34,281 bases of DNA from Sulfurovaceae bacterium (GCA_016744315.1 JADGER010000007.1:1-34281); one strand, 5' to 3'; positions 18,932-27,741 are shown, numbered from the stretch's first letter. Notes: generated by a model from the sequence alone, not told the origin. Numbers and translations are program-made.

Positions 18932-19236
18932 TACTCAGCCTTCTCTTCATCAGTCAGGGAAGACTCTTCATTTTTTTGTGCATTAATTCTTGCTTGAGCT
19001 ATAGTTTTATCAACTTTTTTAACTACAATTGTCCAGTCAACTTCATTGAATTTTAGGGAATTCATAAGGTCATTTCCTGATGCTTTAATAAAGTCTGCAC
19101 TTTTTTGAATAGAAGAAAAATCGCCTACTTCAAAAAGGAAAATACCAACTTCACCACTCTTTAACTCTTTGTCAATCAATTCACCCATTCTATCATAGAA
19201 TTCATTTTTCAAATGTCTTAAATCATATCTTTGCAT
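18931..19236 (-). CDS. Small NuoE-position protein without Fe-S ligands
   Basis: This 101-aa soluble protein lies where nuoE normally sits. It contains no cysteine at all, so it cannot carry the [2Fe-2S] cluster N1a of true NuoE. By size and operon position it matches the small complex I accessory proteins of Helicobacter and Campylobacter (the HP1264/Cj1575c type). The N-terminal part (about 1-75) looks like a compact alpha/beta fold, and the last 25 residues are charged and probably disordered. A very strong SD (TAAGGAGG) precedes the ATG, and the stop overlaps the start of the flavoprotein gene, so the two are probably made in a fixed ratio and may bind each other. The molecular function is unknown. 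Confidence 0.75.
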   Translation of the reverse strand: MQRYDLRHLKNEFYDRMGELIDKELKSGEVGIFLFEVGDFSSIQKSADFIKASGNDLMNSLKFNEVDWTIVVKKVDKTIAQARINAQKNEESSLTDEEKAE

Positions 19237-19245
19237 TGTGCCTCC

Positions 19246-20475
19246 TTAGCGGTCAACTTCACCAAATACGATATTGGTTGTACCAATAATCGTAACAACA
19301 TCTGCGATATATGTCCCCACCAAAATCTCTTGTAACAATCCTGTATGGAAGAAACTAGGTGCGCGACACTTCAATCTATATGCATACGGCTCACCTTCAG
19401 ACTTGATATAGAATCCAAGCTCACCTTTTGGTGATTCAGTAGGTGCATATACTTCACCTACTGGTGGTCTCATACCCTGAGTAACCAACACAAAGTGTTG
19501 CATCAAAGCATAGTTTTGTGTCATTATCTCTTCTTTTGGAGCTGAGATATATTGCGGTGCATGTGCCATAAGTTTTGGTTCAGTCTTATCATACATAGGG
19601 ATAAGTTGTCTTAAAATTCTTACTGATTGACGCATCTCTTCCATATAAAGAGAATACCGTCCATAACTATCACACTTATCAGAAATAGGAACATCAAAAT
19701 CAAGCTCACCATAAAGCTCATATGGTTCTTCTTTACGAATATCATATTTGATACCAGAACCTCTAATCATAACTCCAGAACAACCCCAAGAGAGAGCCTC
19801 TTCTGCTGAAAGAACTCCTACATCTTCAAGACGCATTTTCCAGATTCTATTTTCTGTCAAGAGTGCTTCATAAGTATGCTCTAGCTCATAATTTACCTTT
19901 GTACAAAACTTAGATAAATCTGTTAACCAGTTTTTTGGAAGATCCAAAGGGACACCACCAATACGAACAGCTGAGTGAGTCAATCTTGCACCACAATAGT
20001 CTTCCATTAAGTCCATAGCAAACTCTCGTTCACGGAATGCATACAAGAATACAGACATAGCTCCAACATCAAGTGCATGTGTTGCTACAAAGAAAAGGTG
20101 AGAGATAATACGGTTAAGCTCTAGTAGCATTGTACGAATTACTTTTGCTCTTCTAGGGACTTCTAAACCTATCAATCGTTCTACACTCAAAGCATACGCA
20201 TAGTTATTAGAAGTAGATGCAATATAGTCTAGTCTATCTGTTGTTGGCAAAAACTCATTATAAGTCATATTCTCTGCCATTTTTTCAATACCACGGTGAA
20301 GATACCCAATATCTGGATATGCTTTTTTGACAAGCTCACCCTCTAATTCTAGCACCAATCGTAACTGACCATGTGCAGATGGGTGTTGTGGTCCAAAGTT
20401 GATTACCATTGTATTGTCATCTCGTTCAAAATTGAGGTTTTCAAAGAATGGGGTTAATTTATTGGTTACTTGCAT
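19246..20475 (-). CDS. nuoD: NADH-quinone oxidoreductase (complex I) subunit D
   Basis: This 49-kDa-type subunit forms the quinone headgroup pocket together with NuoB and is descended from the [NiFe]-hydrogenase large subunit. The 409-aa protein contains the conserved loop [20 protein letters not shown] near residues 28-47, with the quinone-contacting histidines, and ends in the conserved [18 protein letters not shown]. The hydrogenase Ni ligands are absent, as expected for complex I. Here nuoC and nuoD are separate genes rather than fused. A GGGAGAG SD lies in the 9-nt gap after nuoC. Confidence 0.96.
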   Translation of the reverse strand: MQVTNKLTPFFENLNFERDDNTMVINFGPQHPSAHGQLRLVLELEGELVKKAYPDIGYLHRGIEKMAENMTYNEFLPTTDRLDYIASTSNNYAYALSVERLIGLEVPRRAKVIRTMLLELNRIISHLFFVATHALDVGAMSVFLYAFREREFAMDLMEDYCGARLTHSAVRIGGVPLDLPKNWLTDLSKFCTKVNYELEHTYEALLTENRIWKMRLEDVGVLSAEEALSWGCSGVMIRGSGIKYDIRKEEPYELYGELDFDVPISDKCDSYGRYSLYMEEMRQSVRILRQLIPMYDKTEPKLMAHAPQYISAPKEEIMTQNYALMQHFVLVTQGMRPPVGEVYAPTESPKGELGFYIKSEGEPYAYRLKCRAPSFFHTGLLQEILVGTYIADVVTIIGTTNIVFGEVDR

Positions 20476-20484
20476 GTTCTCTCC

Positions 20485-21276
20485 CTACTTTCTTTTCTTC
20501 AGCGTTGTTGTACCTGTAGTGTAGTCAACCATAAATGTTTTACTATACTCTATTGGACTCTCTTCTTCTTTACCCTCTTCAAGTTCAGCACCAAATGGAA
20601 CTTCATATCCAACTCTTGAGAATCTTTGAGAATCATAACGCTCTACACTAGCGGGGTCTCTATTTTCTGGACCTACAACATCACGATACTCTTTACCAAA
20701 TATTTTATCTACTTCATACCAAGATGCAAATTCATCTCCTTGAAGAGGATAAGTTTTAAGAAGAGGATGTCCTTCCCAATCATCAGGCATAAGTATTCTT
20801 TTCATAAAGGGATGATTATTGGCTTTAATACCAAACATATCAAACATTTCTCGTTCTGCAAAGTTTGCACTTTTAAACAAAGGAACAATACTTTCTACTG
20901 CTTCACCCTCTTTGATACGGCATACAATTCTTACTCGTTTGGCTTCGTTGAGATTGAGCATTTGATAAAATACTTCAAACTCTCCATCTTGTGCAAGATA
21001 ATCTACAGCACTTAGCTCTGAACACATAGCATAGCCACACTCATCACGAAGTATTTGCAACGCTTTAAAGTTATCTGTAGCATTAATAACAATACGGAGC
21101 TGACCTATCTGAACGCCAGCTTCTTTGATAGTAACTGCATTAGAAATAGTATCTACAACACTCTCAAAATGAGAGCCTGCTTCTACTTCTAAAGTAGGTA
21201 CTCGTGGAGCAACCCAAAATCTATCAGTATAGTAAGATTTTTTTTGTACATTGTCTTTTGGTGTATATTTTCTCAT
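20485..21276 (-). CDS. nuoC: NADH-quinone oxidoreductase (complex I) subunit C
   Basis: This is the 30-kDa-type peripheral-arm subunit, which packs against NuoD and NuoB and has no cofactor. The family signature is seen in FAEREMFDMFGI and in the following HPFMKRILMPDDWEGHPLLKTYPL (quoted in part). At 263 aa it exceeds the about 200 aa of many bacterial NuoC proteins, mostly through an N-terminal extension and a charged C-terminal tail. That is usual for epsilonproteobacteria. The start lies 1 nt after the nuoB stop. Confidence 0.94.
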   Translation of the reverse strand: MRKYTPKDNVQKKSYYTDRFWVAPRVPTLEVEAGSHFESVVDTISNAVTIKEAGVQIGQLRIVINATDNFKALQILRDECGYAMCSELSAVDYLAQDGEFEVFYQMLNLNEAKRVRIVCRIKEGEAVESIVPLFKSANFAEREMFDMFGIKANNHPFMKRILMPDDWEGHPLLKTYPLQGDEFASWYEVDKIFGKEYRDVVGPENRDPASVERYDSQRFSRVGYEVPFGAELEEGKEEESPIEYSKTFMVDYTTGTTTLKKRK

Positions 21277-21277
21277 T

Positions 21278-21790
21278 TTATACTATCCTCTGCTTCACAT
21301 TTTTTTTCATATCCGCAGACTCTCTTCTAATCTTCTTTTGCAACATCATCATAGCATATTGCAATGTTTCAGGTCGTGGAGCACAGCCTGGAAGATAAAT
21401 ATCTACAGGAACTATTCTATCAACCCCTTGCACTGTTGCATAAGTATTAAACATACCACCTGTATTTGCACAAGACCCCATAGAAATAACCCATTTTGGC
21501 TCAGACATTTGGTCATAGAGTCTGCGTGCAAACTCTGCATGTTTTTTAGAAAGTGTTCCTGCAAGTATCATAACATCTGCTTGTCTTGGTGACGCTCTAA
21601 ATATTGTACCCATTCTATCAAAGTCATAACGACTCGCTCCAGATGCCATCATCTCAATCGCACAACAAGCCAAACCATAAGTAAGTGGCCAGAGTGAATT
21701 AGATCGTCCCCAGTTGACTAGTTTGTCTACTGATGTTAGTGCTATTGGTAACCCTGCTGATGAGGCGTAGTTTACTTGATGCTGTGCCAT
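21278..21790 (-). CDS. nuoB: NADH-quinone oxidoreductase (complex I) subunit B
   Basis: This is the PSST-type subunit carrying the terminal [4Fe-4S] cluster N2, which reduces quinone. The unusual tandem cysteine pair C42-C43 (LACCAIEMM), C107 ([10 protein letters not shown]) and C136 (LPGCAPRPE) are all present. At 170 aa it is typical in length. The gene overlaps the end of nuoA by 19 nt, and its SD (AAGGAG, 7 nt before ATG) lies inside the nuoA coding sequence, which supports this start and tight coupling. Confidence 0.97.
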   Translation of the reverse strand: MAQHQVNYASSAGLPIALTSVDKLVNWGRSNSLWPLTYGLACCAIEMMASGASRYDFDRMGTIFRASPRQADVMILAGTLSKKHAEFARRLYDQMSEPKWVISMGSCANTGGMFNTYATVQGVDRIVPVDIYLPGCAPRPETLQYAMMMLQKKIRRESADMKKNVKQRIV

Positions 21791-22161
21791 TCAAGTGCTC
21801 CTTTTTTCCATGCGTAGACGAATCCAATCGTCAAAAGTAATATAAACAGAACCATCTCTGCAAAACCGAACCATCCAAGCAACTTAAAGTCAATCGCCCA
21901 TGGAAACATAAATATGATCTCTACATCAAAAAGAATAAAGAGTAGTGCAATCAAATAAAACTGTATTGATATTGTATTTGGTTGCTTTGTTACTTCTGGT
22001 CCGCATTCATATATCGATAGTTTTAACTTTTGCGTATCAAGTTTTGCAAGCTTCCTACTAACAAATCTAGCTGCTGCTAGAGTTGCAGGGAAGGCAATAG
22101 CCGTCAATGCAAACAGAAAAAAGATACCGAAGTACGGGTGTTCTGTTACCACATGAGTCAT
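21772..22161 (-). CDS. nuoA: NADH-quinone oxidoreductase (complex I) subunit A
   Basis: This is the first gene of the complex I operon. The 129-aa protein has three membrane helices. The loop after helix 1 contains the signature YECGPE, and helix 2 has the conserved FLLFDVE-like stretch (here [15 protein letters not shown]). It helps form the entrance to the proton path and the quinone chamber with NuoH and NuoJ. A strong SD (GGAAAGGGG) precedes the ATG. The upstream leader contains a 9-nt inverted repeat complementary to this SD, noted separately. Confidence 0.96.
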   Translation of the reverse strand: MTHVVTEHPYFGIFFLFALTAIAFPATLAAARFVSRKLAKLDTQKLKLSIYECGPEVTKQPNTISIQFYLIALLFILFDVEIIFMFPWAIDFKLLGWFGFAEMVLFILLLTIGFVYAWKKGALEWHSIK

Positions 22162-22164
22162 TAT

Positions 22165-22237
22165 AACCCCTTTCCTATAACGAGAATAATCTCAGAGAAT
22201 TTGAACTAATCATAACAAAAAAGAGGTTAAAGGGGTT
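22165..22237 (-). promoter_or_regulatory. nuo operon upstream region with inverted repeat over the SD
   Basis: AACCCCTTT (22165-22173) and AAAGGGGTT (22229-22237) are exact inverted copies separated by 55 nt. On the - strand the copy nearest nuoA is the SD itself (GGAAAGGGG). A -10-like TATGAT lies between them (22209-22214, - strand), without a good -35. If transcription starts upstream of both arms, they can pair and cover the SD. If it starts at the internal -10, the repeat may be an operator. Which one applies is undecided. Confidence 0.35.
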
Positions 22238-22311
22238 TTAGTAAATTATTATCAAATCATTACTTTTTTGAATGTAACTATGTGAAACAAGCTTTTAAAA
22301 GAAAAAGGCGT

Positions 22312-22317
22312 TACAAT
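22312..22317 (+). promoter_or_regulatory. -10 box for the rhodanese gene
   Basis: TACAAT lies 26 nt before the start codon and would place transcription initiation near 22324, with the AGGAAA SD downstream. No good -35 hexamer is seen 16-18 nt upstream, which is common for sigma-70 promoters in this phylum. Confidence 0.4.
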
Positions 22318-22343
22318 ACGAAAAAACTAAGGTTTAGGAAATT

Positions 22344-22763
22344 ATGAAAGATAAACATATGAATATTCTCTACTGGATTGCCATGGCTCTCTTGCTTGGA
22401 TACTTTGCTTATATTAGAGGATGGATTCTTACAGACTTTGAATCTCTAACTCCCAAAGAGATAGCCAGCCTAATCCAAAAGGAAGAGAACAATATTTCGC
22501 TATTAGATGTTAGGACTCTTTTGGAATTTGATCGAGAACATATTGAAAATGCAGAAGTTATTCCACTTAATTTACTCCCAGATTCTCTGAATAAACTAGA
22601 GAATATCAAAAATAAAAAGATTATTGTCTACTGTCATAGTGGAAGTAGAAGTATCAAAGCTTCTCGTATTCTTAAAGCCCAAGGCTTCACACCTATAAAT
22701 ATGCAAGGTGGATTGATAGATTACAAAAAAGCAGGGTTTGAGGTAATTAGAGTAGTTAAGTAA
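22344..22763 (+). CDS. Membrane-anchored rhodanese-domain protein
   Basis: This 139-aa protein has one N-terminal membrane helix (about residues 7-24) followed by a single rhodanese domain. The active-site loop CHSGSRS carries the catalytic cysteine C97, which would form a persulfide. Upstream LLDVRTLLEFDREHI (53-67) is the typical rhodanese strand-helix region. Because the N-terminus is an anchor, the domain probably faces the periplasm, which would suit sulfide or thiosulfate handling, but orientation is not certain. The SD AGGAAA lies 2-3 nt from the ATG. It is divergent from the nuo operon and followed by nadA, which has its own promoter. The substrate cannot be stated. Confidence 0.86.
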   Translation: MKDKHMNILYWIAMALLLGYFAYIRGWILTDFESLTPKEIASLIQKEENNISLLDVRTLLEFDREHIENAEVIPLNLLPDSLNKLENIKNKKIIVYCHSGSRSIKASRILKAQGFTPINMQGGLIDYKKAGFEVIRVVK

Positions 22764-22782
22764 CATATTTTTAATAGACTTT

Positions 22783-22808
22783 TGGTAATATTACCATATA
22801 TTTATAAT
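22783..22808 (+). promoter_or_regulatory. nadA promoter with palindromic operator
   Basis: A perfect 14-bp palindrome TGGTAATATTACCA (22783-22796) is followed by a consensus -10 TATAAT (22803-22808), placing the palindrome across the -35/spacer region. The predicted start of transcription is about 22815, 16 nt before the TTG start codon. This geometry suits a dimeric repressor blocking RNA polymerase. The regulator is not identified. Confidence 0.6.
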
Positions 22809-22830
22809 AATTAGTAACAAAGGATATATA

Positions 22831-23838
22831 TTGTCAATTGATTATAGAGCAGAAATAGAACGAATGAAACAAGAACATAATATTACAGTTGTAGCTCATT
22901 TCTACCAACGAGATGAAGTGTTTGAAATGGGAGATATTACAGGTGATAGCCTAGAACTTGCACGAAGATGTCAAGCAGATGAGAATCCTTGGGTAGTCTT
23001 TTGTGGTGTTGGATTTATGGGACAAAGTGTTAAAGTAATTGCACCACACAAACGCGTTTTAATGCCCAAAATTGCTTGCTGTGCAATGGCTAGAATGATT
23101 GATGGAAGCTATTTTGATGAGAGTGTTGAATATATGGTACAAAGAGGTATTCCCAAAGAGGATATTCTCCCTATAACTTATATCAATTCAGATGCTACTG
23201 TTAAGTCAAAAGTTGGAGAGATGGGTGGGCTTGTTTGTACAAGCTCAAATGCCTTTAAAATTATTGAAAAAGGGCTAGAGAGTGGGAAAAAGATACTTTT
23301 TGTTCCTGATAGATGTTTGGGACAAAACTTTGCCAACTCTATGGGGCTAAAGTCTTGTGTTATTGGTGTGCAAGAAGATGGCAAAGAGTGTGACCCAAAA
23401 GAAGCAGATGTTATCTGTTTTAATGGTTTTTGTTCTGTTCATCAACTTTTTACACTTGATGATATTAGCTTTTATCGTGAAAAGTATCCTGATATTCTAA
23501 TAGCTGTACACCCAGAATGTGACCCTGCAATAGTCCAAGCATCAGATTTTTCGGGTTCTACCTCACAACTTATCAAGTATGTCAATGACCTTGACCCAGA
23601 ACAAAAAGTAGCAGTAGGGACAGAGTATAATCTTGTAAATCGTATGAGAGAGAAAAATACTTTTGTACTTTCATCTACCAAGCCAGAGTGTCCAACAATG
23701 AATGAAACTACCCTAGAAGATGTATATCTTACACTCAAATCAATAGAAGATGGGAAACCCATCAACGAGATTGTTGTAGACGAACACACGGCAAAATGGG
23801 CAAATATTGCCCTAGAGCGGATGCTAGCAATAAAGTAG
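22831..23838 (+). CDS. nadA: Quinolinate synthase A
   Basis: NadA condenses iminoaspartate with dihydroxyacetone phosphate to quinolinate, the second step of NAD synthesis from aspartate. Its [4Fe-4S] cluster has only three protein ligands. By comparison with family motifs these are probably C84 (CAMARM), C201 (GFCSVH) and C287 (ECPTMN). VCTSSNAFKI (135-144) and GDSLELA are other family signatures. The 335-aa length is normal. Translation starts at TTG, preceded by AAGGA at a good distance. The first in-frame ATG (codon 12) would cut into the conserved N-terminal helix, so TTG is preferred. It is convergent with hemN across a hairpin containing both stop codons. Confidence 0.95.
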   Translation: MSIDYRAEIERMKQEHNITVVAHFYQRDEVFEMGDITGDSLELARRCQADENPWVVFCGVGFMGQSVKVIAPHKRVLMPKIACCAMARMIDGSYFDESVEYMVQRGIPKEDILPITYINSDATVKSKVGEMGGLVCTSSNAFKIIEKGLESGKKILFVPDRCLGQNFANSMGLKSCVIGVQEDGKECDPKEADVICFNGFCSVHQLFTLDDISFYREKYPDILIAVHPECDPAIVQASDFSGSTSQLIKYVNDLDPEQKVAVGTEYNLVNRMREKNTFVLSSTKPECPTMNETTLEDVYLTLKSIEDGKPINEIVVDEHTAKWANIALERMLAIK

Positions 23839-23853
23839 GGATCTAATCCCTAC
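23835..23853. terminator. Hairpin shared by the nadA and hemN stop codons
   Basis: GTAGGGAT (23835-23842), loop CTA, ATCCCTAC (23846-23853) form a perfect 8-bp stem with a 3-nt loop. The TAG of nadA (23836-23838) is in one arm and the TAG of hemN (23850-23852, - strand) in the other. It probably ends or insulates both convergent transcripts. No T tract follows on either side. Confidence 0.5.
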
Positions 23854-25217
23854 ACCGTCTTAGAAAAGCTCTTCTTATTGCCACCGTATTTACCCATATA
23901 GGCATCAAACGGCATGGCTATATTTCTAATAAGAAGTGTGCCTGTGTCTGATACAGAGATTTTATTTTCTGTAATAGTTACTAAGTCACCCTCTACAAAT
24001 TCTATCAAAGCGTCCATAGCATCCGCAAAATATTCTCTAAAATTTATATTATGTTCAGCTTCTACTCGTTTGATGTCTATAGAGAAATTTGCCATAAGTT
24101 CCATAATAACAGCTTGACGAATCATATCATCGTCTGTAAGGTTGATACCTCTTTCAAATGGAAGTTTTCCAGCGTCTAACGCTTCTTCATATTTACTCAT
24201 CTCTTTTGTATTTTGAGCATAATACCCAACACCCTCACCAATACTTGTAAGACCGATACCCACAAGATTAGCACCACCTTTGGTTGTGTAGCCTTGGAAG
24301 TTACGGTGGAGTTCCCCTTTTTCTATTGCTGTAAAGAGTTCATCTTCTGGTTTGGCAAAGTGATCCATCCCAACCATTCTATAGCCATTATTTTCAAAAA
24401 ATTCTATGGTATAACTAAAAATAGCTAGTTTTACATCTGGACTAGGCAAAGTAGTTTCATCAAATTTTCGCATAGTCTTTTTGAGCCATGGAACATGTGC
24501 ATAGTTAAACACTGCCAAACGGTCAGGGTCTAATTGATATGCCATCTCTAAAGTCTTTTTAAAGCTCTCAAAGGTTTGGTATGGAAGTCCGTAAATTAAA
24601 TCTACATTAATACTTTCTATACCATATCTTCTTGCCAAATCAACGGCTTCTTTTGTTAGGTCAAAAGGCTGAATACGATGTATCTCTTGTTGGACTTTTG
24701 GGTCAAAATCTTGAACACCAAAACTAATACGATTAAAACCATGTTTTTGAAATACTTTCATCTGTTCTTCATTAAAAAAACGAGGGTCTATCTCGCAACT
24801 AATTTCTGCTTTTTTATTCCAATTAGGAAATTTTGACTTAACATAACTTACAATCTCATCAAGTTCAAAAGCTTTATAAAAAGTTGGTGTACCTCCACCA
24901 AAATGAAACTGTATAACTTCACGATTTGTATCAATATGCATAGCCAAAATATCTATCTCTTTTTTGAGATATTCTATATATGAGCTAAGTTTCTCTTCTT
25001 TAGAAGTAAAAACCACATTACATCCACAAAAATAACATGCAGAGCGACAAAATGGTAAATGTATATAGAGTGAAATTTGGTTAGTACCTTTATCTAAATA
25101 ACCCAAATATTCATCATAAGTAAAATCTTCGCTAAACTCCAAAGCTGTAGGATAGCTTGTATATCTAGGACCTGGTTTGGAGTATTTACTATATTTATCT
25201 AAGTCAATGCTACTCAT
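23850..25217 (-). CDS. hemN: Oxygen-independent coproporphyrinogen III oxidase
   Basis: This radical SAM enzyme decarboxylates coproporphyrinogen III to protoporphyrinogen IX in heme synthesis without O2. The cluster motif is C57-x3-C61-x2-C64, followed by C66, exactly the HemN pattern CxxxCxxCxC. The SAM-binding GGGTPTF (about 106-112) is present, as is the N-terminal GPRYTSYPTA, which separates HemN from the HemW-like proteins. The 455-aa length is typical. It lies 2 nt downstream of argF and is probably co-transcribed with it. The SD before its ATG is weak (GAGAG). It fits a microaerobic or anaerobic respiratory lifestyle. Confidence 0.95.
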   Translation of the reverse strand: MSSIDLDKYSKYSKPGPRYTSYPTALEFSEDFTYDEYLGYLDKGTNQISLYIHLPFCRSACYFCGCNVVFTSKEEKLSSYIEYLKKEIDILAMHIDTNREVIQFHFGGGTPTFYKAFELDEIVSYVKSKFPNWNKKAEISCEIDPRFFNEEQMKVFQKHGFNRISFGVQDFDPKVQQEIHRIQPFDLTKEAVDLARRYGIESINVDLIYGLPYQTFESFKKTLEMAYQLDPDRLAVFNYAHVPWLKKTMRKFDETTLPSPDVKLAIFSYTIEFFENNGYRMVGMDHFAKPEDELFTAIEKGELHRNFQGYTTKGGANLVGIGLTSIGEGVGYYAQNTKEMSKYEEALDAGKLPFERGINLTDDDMIRQAVIMELMANFSIDIKRVEAEHNINFREYFADAMDALIEFVEGDLVTITENKISVSDTGTLLIRNIAMPFDAYMGKYGGNKKSFSKTV

Positions 25218-25219
25218 AT

Positions 25220-26149
25220 TTATCTCTCTTTTCTATGTTGATCTAACCATACCATTACCCCTTTTTGGGCGTGGAGGCGATTTTCTGCTTCTGTAAATAT
25301 CTCATTGGCATGTTTTTCAAAAGTCTCTTCACTCACTTCATACTCACGGTACGCAGGCAAGCAGTGCAAGAAGATAGCATCCGCATCAGCAAGGCTCATC
25401 AATGCTTCATCCACCATATAACCGCTAAAGTCTTCAAGTCGTTTGGCTTTTTCTTCTTCTTGCCCCATAGAAACCCATGTATCTGTAGTTACAACAGTAG
25501 CTCCCCTAACTGCTTCTTTAGGGTCATCACCAATCGTAATTACTGCTCCACTCTCTTTGGCAAAAGCAAGAGCATCAGCTATGATAGAATCATCACACTC
25601 ATATCCCTTAGGTGTAGCAATTCGTAACTCAAAGCCCAATTTACTCGCAAGCATAAGCCACGAATGAGCCATATTATTCCCATCACCAATATACGCACAA
25701 ATAGGATTTGTATCTTTTCCAAATTCCATCATTGTAAGATAATCTGCCATCAACTGTACAGGATGATACTCATCTGTTAGTCCATTAATTACAGGAACTT
25801 TTGAGTGTTTAGCAAATTCCAAAAGCTTTTCTTGAGAAAAAGTACGAATCATTACCATATCAACCATTCGCGAAATAACGCGTGCAGTATCTTTCATGGG
25901 TTCCCCACGCCCTAATTGTATATCATTAGAAGAGAGAAAAAGCCCAATACCACCAAGCTGATAAATTCCCGTTTCAAAGCTTACACGCGTTCGTGTTGAA
26001 CTCTTTTCAAAAATCATCCCAAGTGTTTGATGTTCCAAATAAGGTACATACTGTTTTTTGTTCGTTTGTTGTTTGATTTTATGTGCAAGTGCTATCATCT
26101 CCAAGATTTCATCTTTTGTGAAATCTTTGAGTGTTAAAAAATGTTTCAT
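25220..26149 (-). CDS. argF: Ornithine carbamoyltransferase
   Basis: This enzyme transfers the carbamoyl group from carbamoyl phosphate to ornithine, giving citrulline in arginine synthesis. The phosphate-binding motif STRTR is at residues 51-55, with the catalytic HCLPAYR further on. The ORF track starts at 26164 (MRITQM). The ATG at 26149 (MKHFLTL) is preferred, because an AGGA SD lies 8 nt upstream of it and falls within the longer ORF. The chosen protein is 309 aa, normal for the family. It runs into hemN after 2 nt and is separated from gltX by about 110 nt. That gap contains weak hairpins but no confident terminator. Confidence 0.93.
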   Translation of the reverse strand: MKHFLTLKDFTKDEILEMIALAHKIKQQTNKKQYVPYLEHQTLGMIFEKSSTRTRVSFETGIYQLGGIGLFLSSNDIQLGRGEPMKDTARVISRMVDMVMIRTFSQEKLLEFAKHSKVPVINGLTDEYHPVQLMADYLTMMEFGKDTNPICAYIGDGNNMAHSWLMLASKLGFELRIATPKGYECDDSIIADALAFAKESGAVITIGDDPKEAVRGATVVTTDTWVSMGQEEEKAKRLEDFSGYMVDEALMSLADADAIFLHCLPAYREYEVSEETFEKHANEIFTEAENRLHAQKGVMVWLDQHRKER

Positions 26150-26262
26150 CTGAGTTATCCTCATGTGGCATTTGGAATATTGCCAAAATTAAAAAGTAAT
26201 CAGTGTACCATAAAAGGATTTGAACTAAGAGTTTTTAATCAATTTCTTAGAAAAAAATAATC

Positions 26263-27663
26263 TTATGACTCTTTATTACTTATAAACTCAATTGCCTTTG
26301 CAATTCTACTAATTGTTTCATCTACACCAACAATAGCCATAATCTCATCAAGTCCAGAACCTGTCATACTTCCTAAAAGAGCTACTCTTAGAGGCTGTCC
26401 TATTTTACCAAAACCTATCTCTTTGGTCTCCACAAACTTCTCTAGTACTGCATGGTACTCACTTGGCAAATGCAAAGGAGTCTCCCACTCTTTGAGCATC
26501 ACAGCAAAACCTTGTATAATATCTGAAGCATCACCCTTAAACGCTTTTTTGGCATTTTTTGGATTATATTCACTAGGAGCATTTAGGATAATATTCACTT
26601 GTTCAGCCAATTCCACCATAGTTTTTCCGCGTTCTCTTGTAGCATCTAATAAAATCTCTAATCTATCATGCCCTTCAACCTCAACACCATAACTCACAAG
26701 TAATTTTGCTAATTTATCATGAGGCATGTTTTTAATATAATGAGCATTGAGCCATAAGAGTTTATCCATGTTATAATTGGACGCACTTTTATTTATATTC
26801 TTAGGATCAAAAAGTTCTATCATTTCTGCAAGAGAAAATATTTCTTGGTCTCCATGACTCCATCCCAAACGAACCAAAAAGTTCAAGAGTGCTTCAGGCA
26901 AAAATCCTAATTTTTGATACTCCATCACATCTGTAGCACCATCTCTTTTAGAAAGCTTCTTCCCCTCTTCATTGTTAATCATAGCTACATGATAAAACTC
27001 TGGCAAAGCAAAACCAAGAGCCTTATAAACTACAATTTGTTTAGGTGTATTATAAAGGTGGTCATCTCCACGAATCACTTGTGTAAGTCCCATAAGTGCA
27101 TCATCAATAGCCACAACAAAATTATAAGTAGGTACGCCATCCGCTCTAGCTATAACAAAATCATCCACCTCACTACTAGCAATACATATCTCACCTTTGA
27201 CTCCATCACTAAAGATTATATCACCCTCTAATGGTGCTTTAATACGAATTACAGGTGCTACACCCTCTGGTGGAGTTCCATCAAAATCACGGTATCTTCC
27301 ATCATATCTAGCTCTTTGCTTATTAGCCATTTGCTCTTCTCTGAGAGCTGTTAATTCTTCTTTGGACATATAGCATTTATACGCTTTACCCTCATCTAAG
27401 AGCTGATTAATATACTTGGTATAAAGCTCAAATCTCTGAGACTGATACACAACTTCACCATCATAATGCAACCCTACCCAATCAAAAGCACGAATAATAG
27501 CATCTAATGCCTCATCACTATTACGAGAAAGATCCGTATCTTCTATACGCAGTAAAAATTTACCACCATTATGCTGAGCTGTAAGCCAAGAAAAGAGAGC
27601 TGTACGAAGACCTCCTATATGTAAATACCCTGTAGGAGATGGAGCAAAACGAGTAACTGTCAT
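26263..27663 (-). CDS. gltX: Glutamate--tRNA ligase
   Basis: This class I aminoacyl-tRNA synthetase charges tRNA-Glu, which also feeds tetrapyrrole synthesis by the C5 route. The ATP-binding motifs are HIGG (15-18, within FAPSPTGYLHIGG) and KLSKR (236-240). The 466-aa length is typical of bacterial GltX. Many epsilonproteobacteria carry two GltX paralogues, one of which charges tRNA-Gln. Whether this is the GltX1 or GltX2 type cannot be decided by eye. It is divergent from dnaG and has its own extended -10 promoter. Confidence 0.95.
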   Translation of the reverse strand: MTVTRFAPSPTGYLHIGGLRTALFSWLTAQHNGGKFLLRIEDTDLSRNSDEALDAIIRAFDWVGLHYDGEVVYQSQRFELYTKYINQLLDEGKAYKCYMSKEELTALREEQMANKQRARYDGRYRDFDGTPPEGVAPVIRIKAPLEGDIIFSDGVKGEICIASSEVDDFVIARADGVPTYNFVVAIDDALMGLTQVIRGDDHLYNTPKQIVVYKALGFALPEFYHVAMINNEEGKKLSKRDGATDVMEYQKLGFLPEALLNFLVRLGWSHGDQEIFSLAEMIELFDPKNINKSASNYNMDKLLWLNAHYIKNMPHDKLAKLLVSYGVEVEGHDRLEILLDATRERGKTMVELAEQVNIILNAPSEYNPKNAKKAFKGDASDIIQGFAVMLKEWETPLHLPSEYHAVLEKFVETKEIGFGKIGQPLRVALLGSMTGSGLDEIMAIVGVDETISRIAKAIEFISNKES

Positions 27664-27690
27664 AATAAAACCTTAAAATAAATTAATCGT

Positions 27691-27699
27691 ATTGTAGCA
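27691..27699 (-). promoter_or_regulatory. Extended -10 promoter for gltX
   Basis: On the - strand the sequence reads TGCTACAAT, an extended -10 (TGnTAnAAT). It would start transcription near 27684, about 20 nt before the gltX ATG, with AAGG as SD in between. Confidence 0.5.
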
Positions 27700-27728
27700 A
27701 AGATGTAGTTAAAGAGATACCTTTGAGG

Positions 27729-27734
27729 TATAAT
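27729..27734 (+). promoter_or_regulatory. Consensus -10 box at the dnaG start
   Basis: A perfect TATAAT ends only 7 nt before the dnaG ATG, so transcription from it would begin at or next to the start codon. The only SD-like sequence (GAGG, 27725-27728) lies 13 nt from the ATG and upstream of the expected transcript start. A weak TAGTTA at 27706-27711 could serve as -35. Confidence 0.45.
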
Positions 27735-27741
27735 ACTATTT

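Noticed and set aside
20626-21015. 129-aa + strand ORF opposite nuoC
   Set aside because: It lies wholly inside nuoC on the other strand. Its composition is that of antisense translation, with no SD or family signature.
26222-26260. Rho-independent terminator after gltX
   Set aside because: CTAAGA/TCTTAG with an adjacent A/T run looks like one, but on the gltX strand the T tract precedes the hairpin instead of following it, and the stem is only 6 bp.
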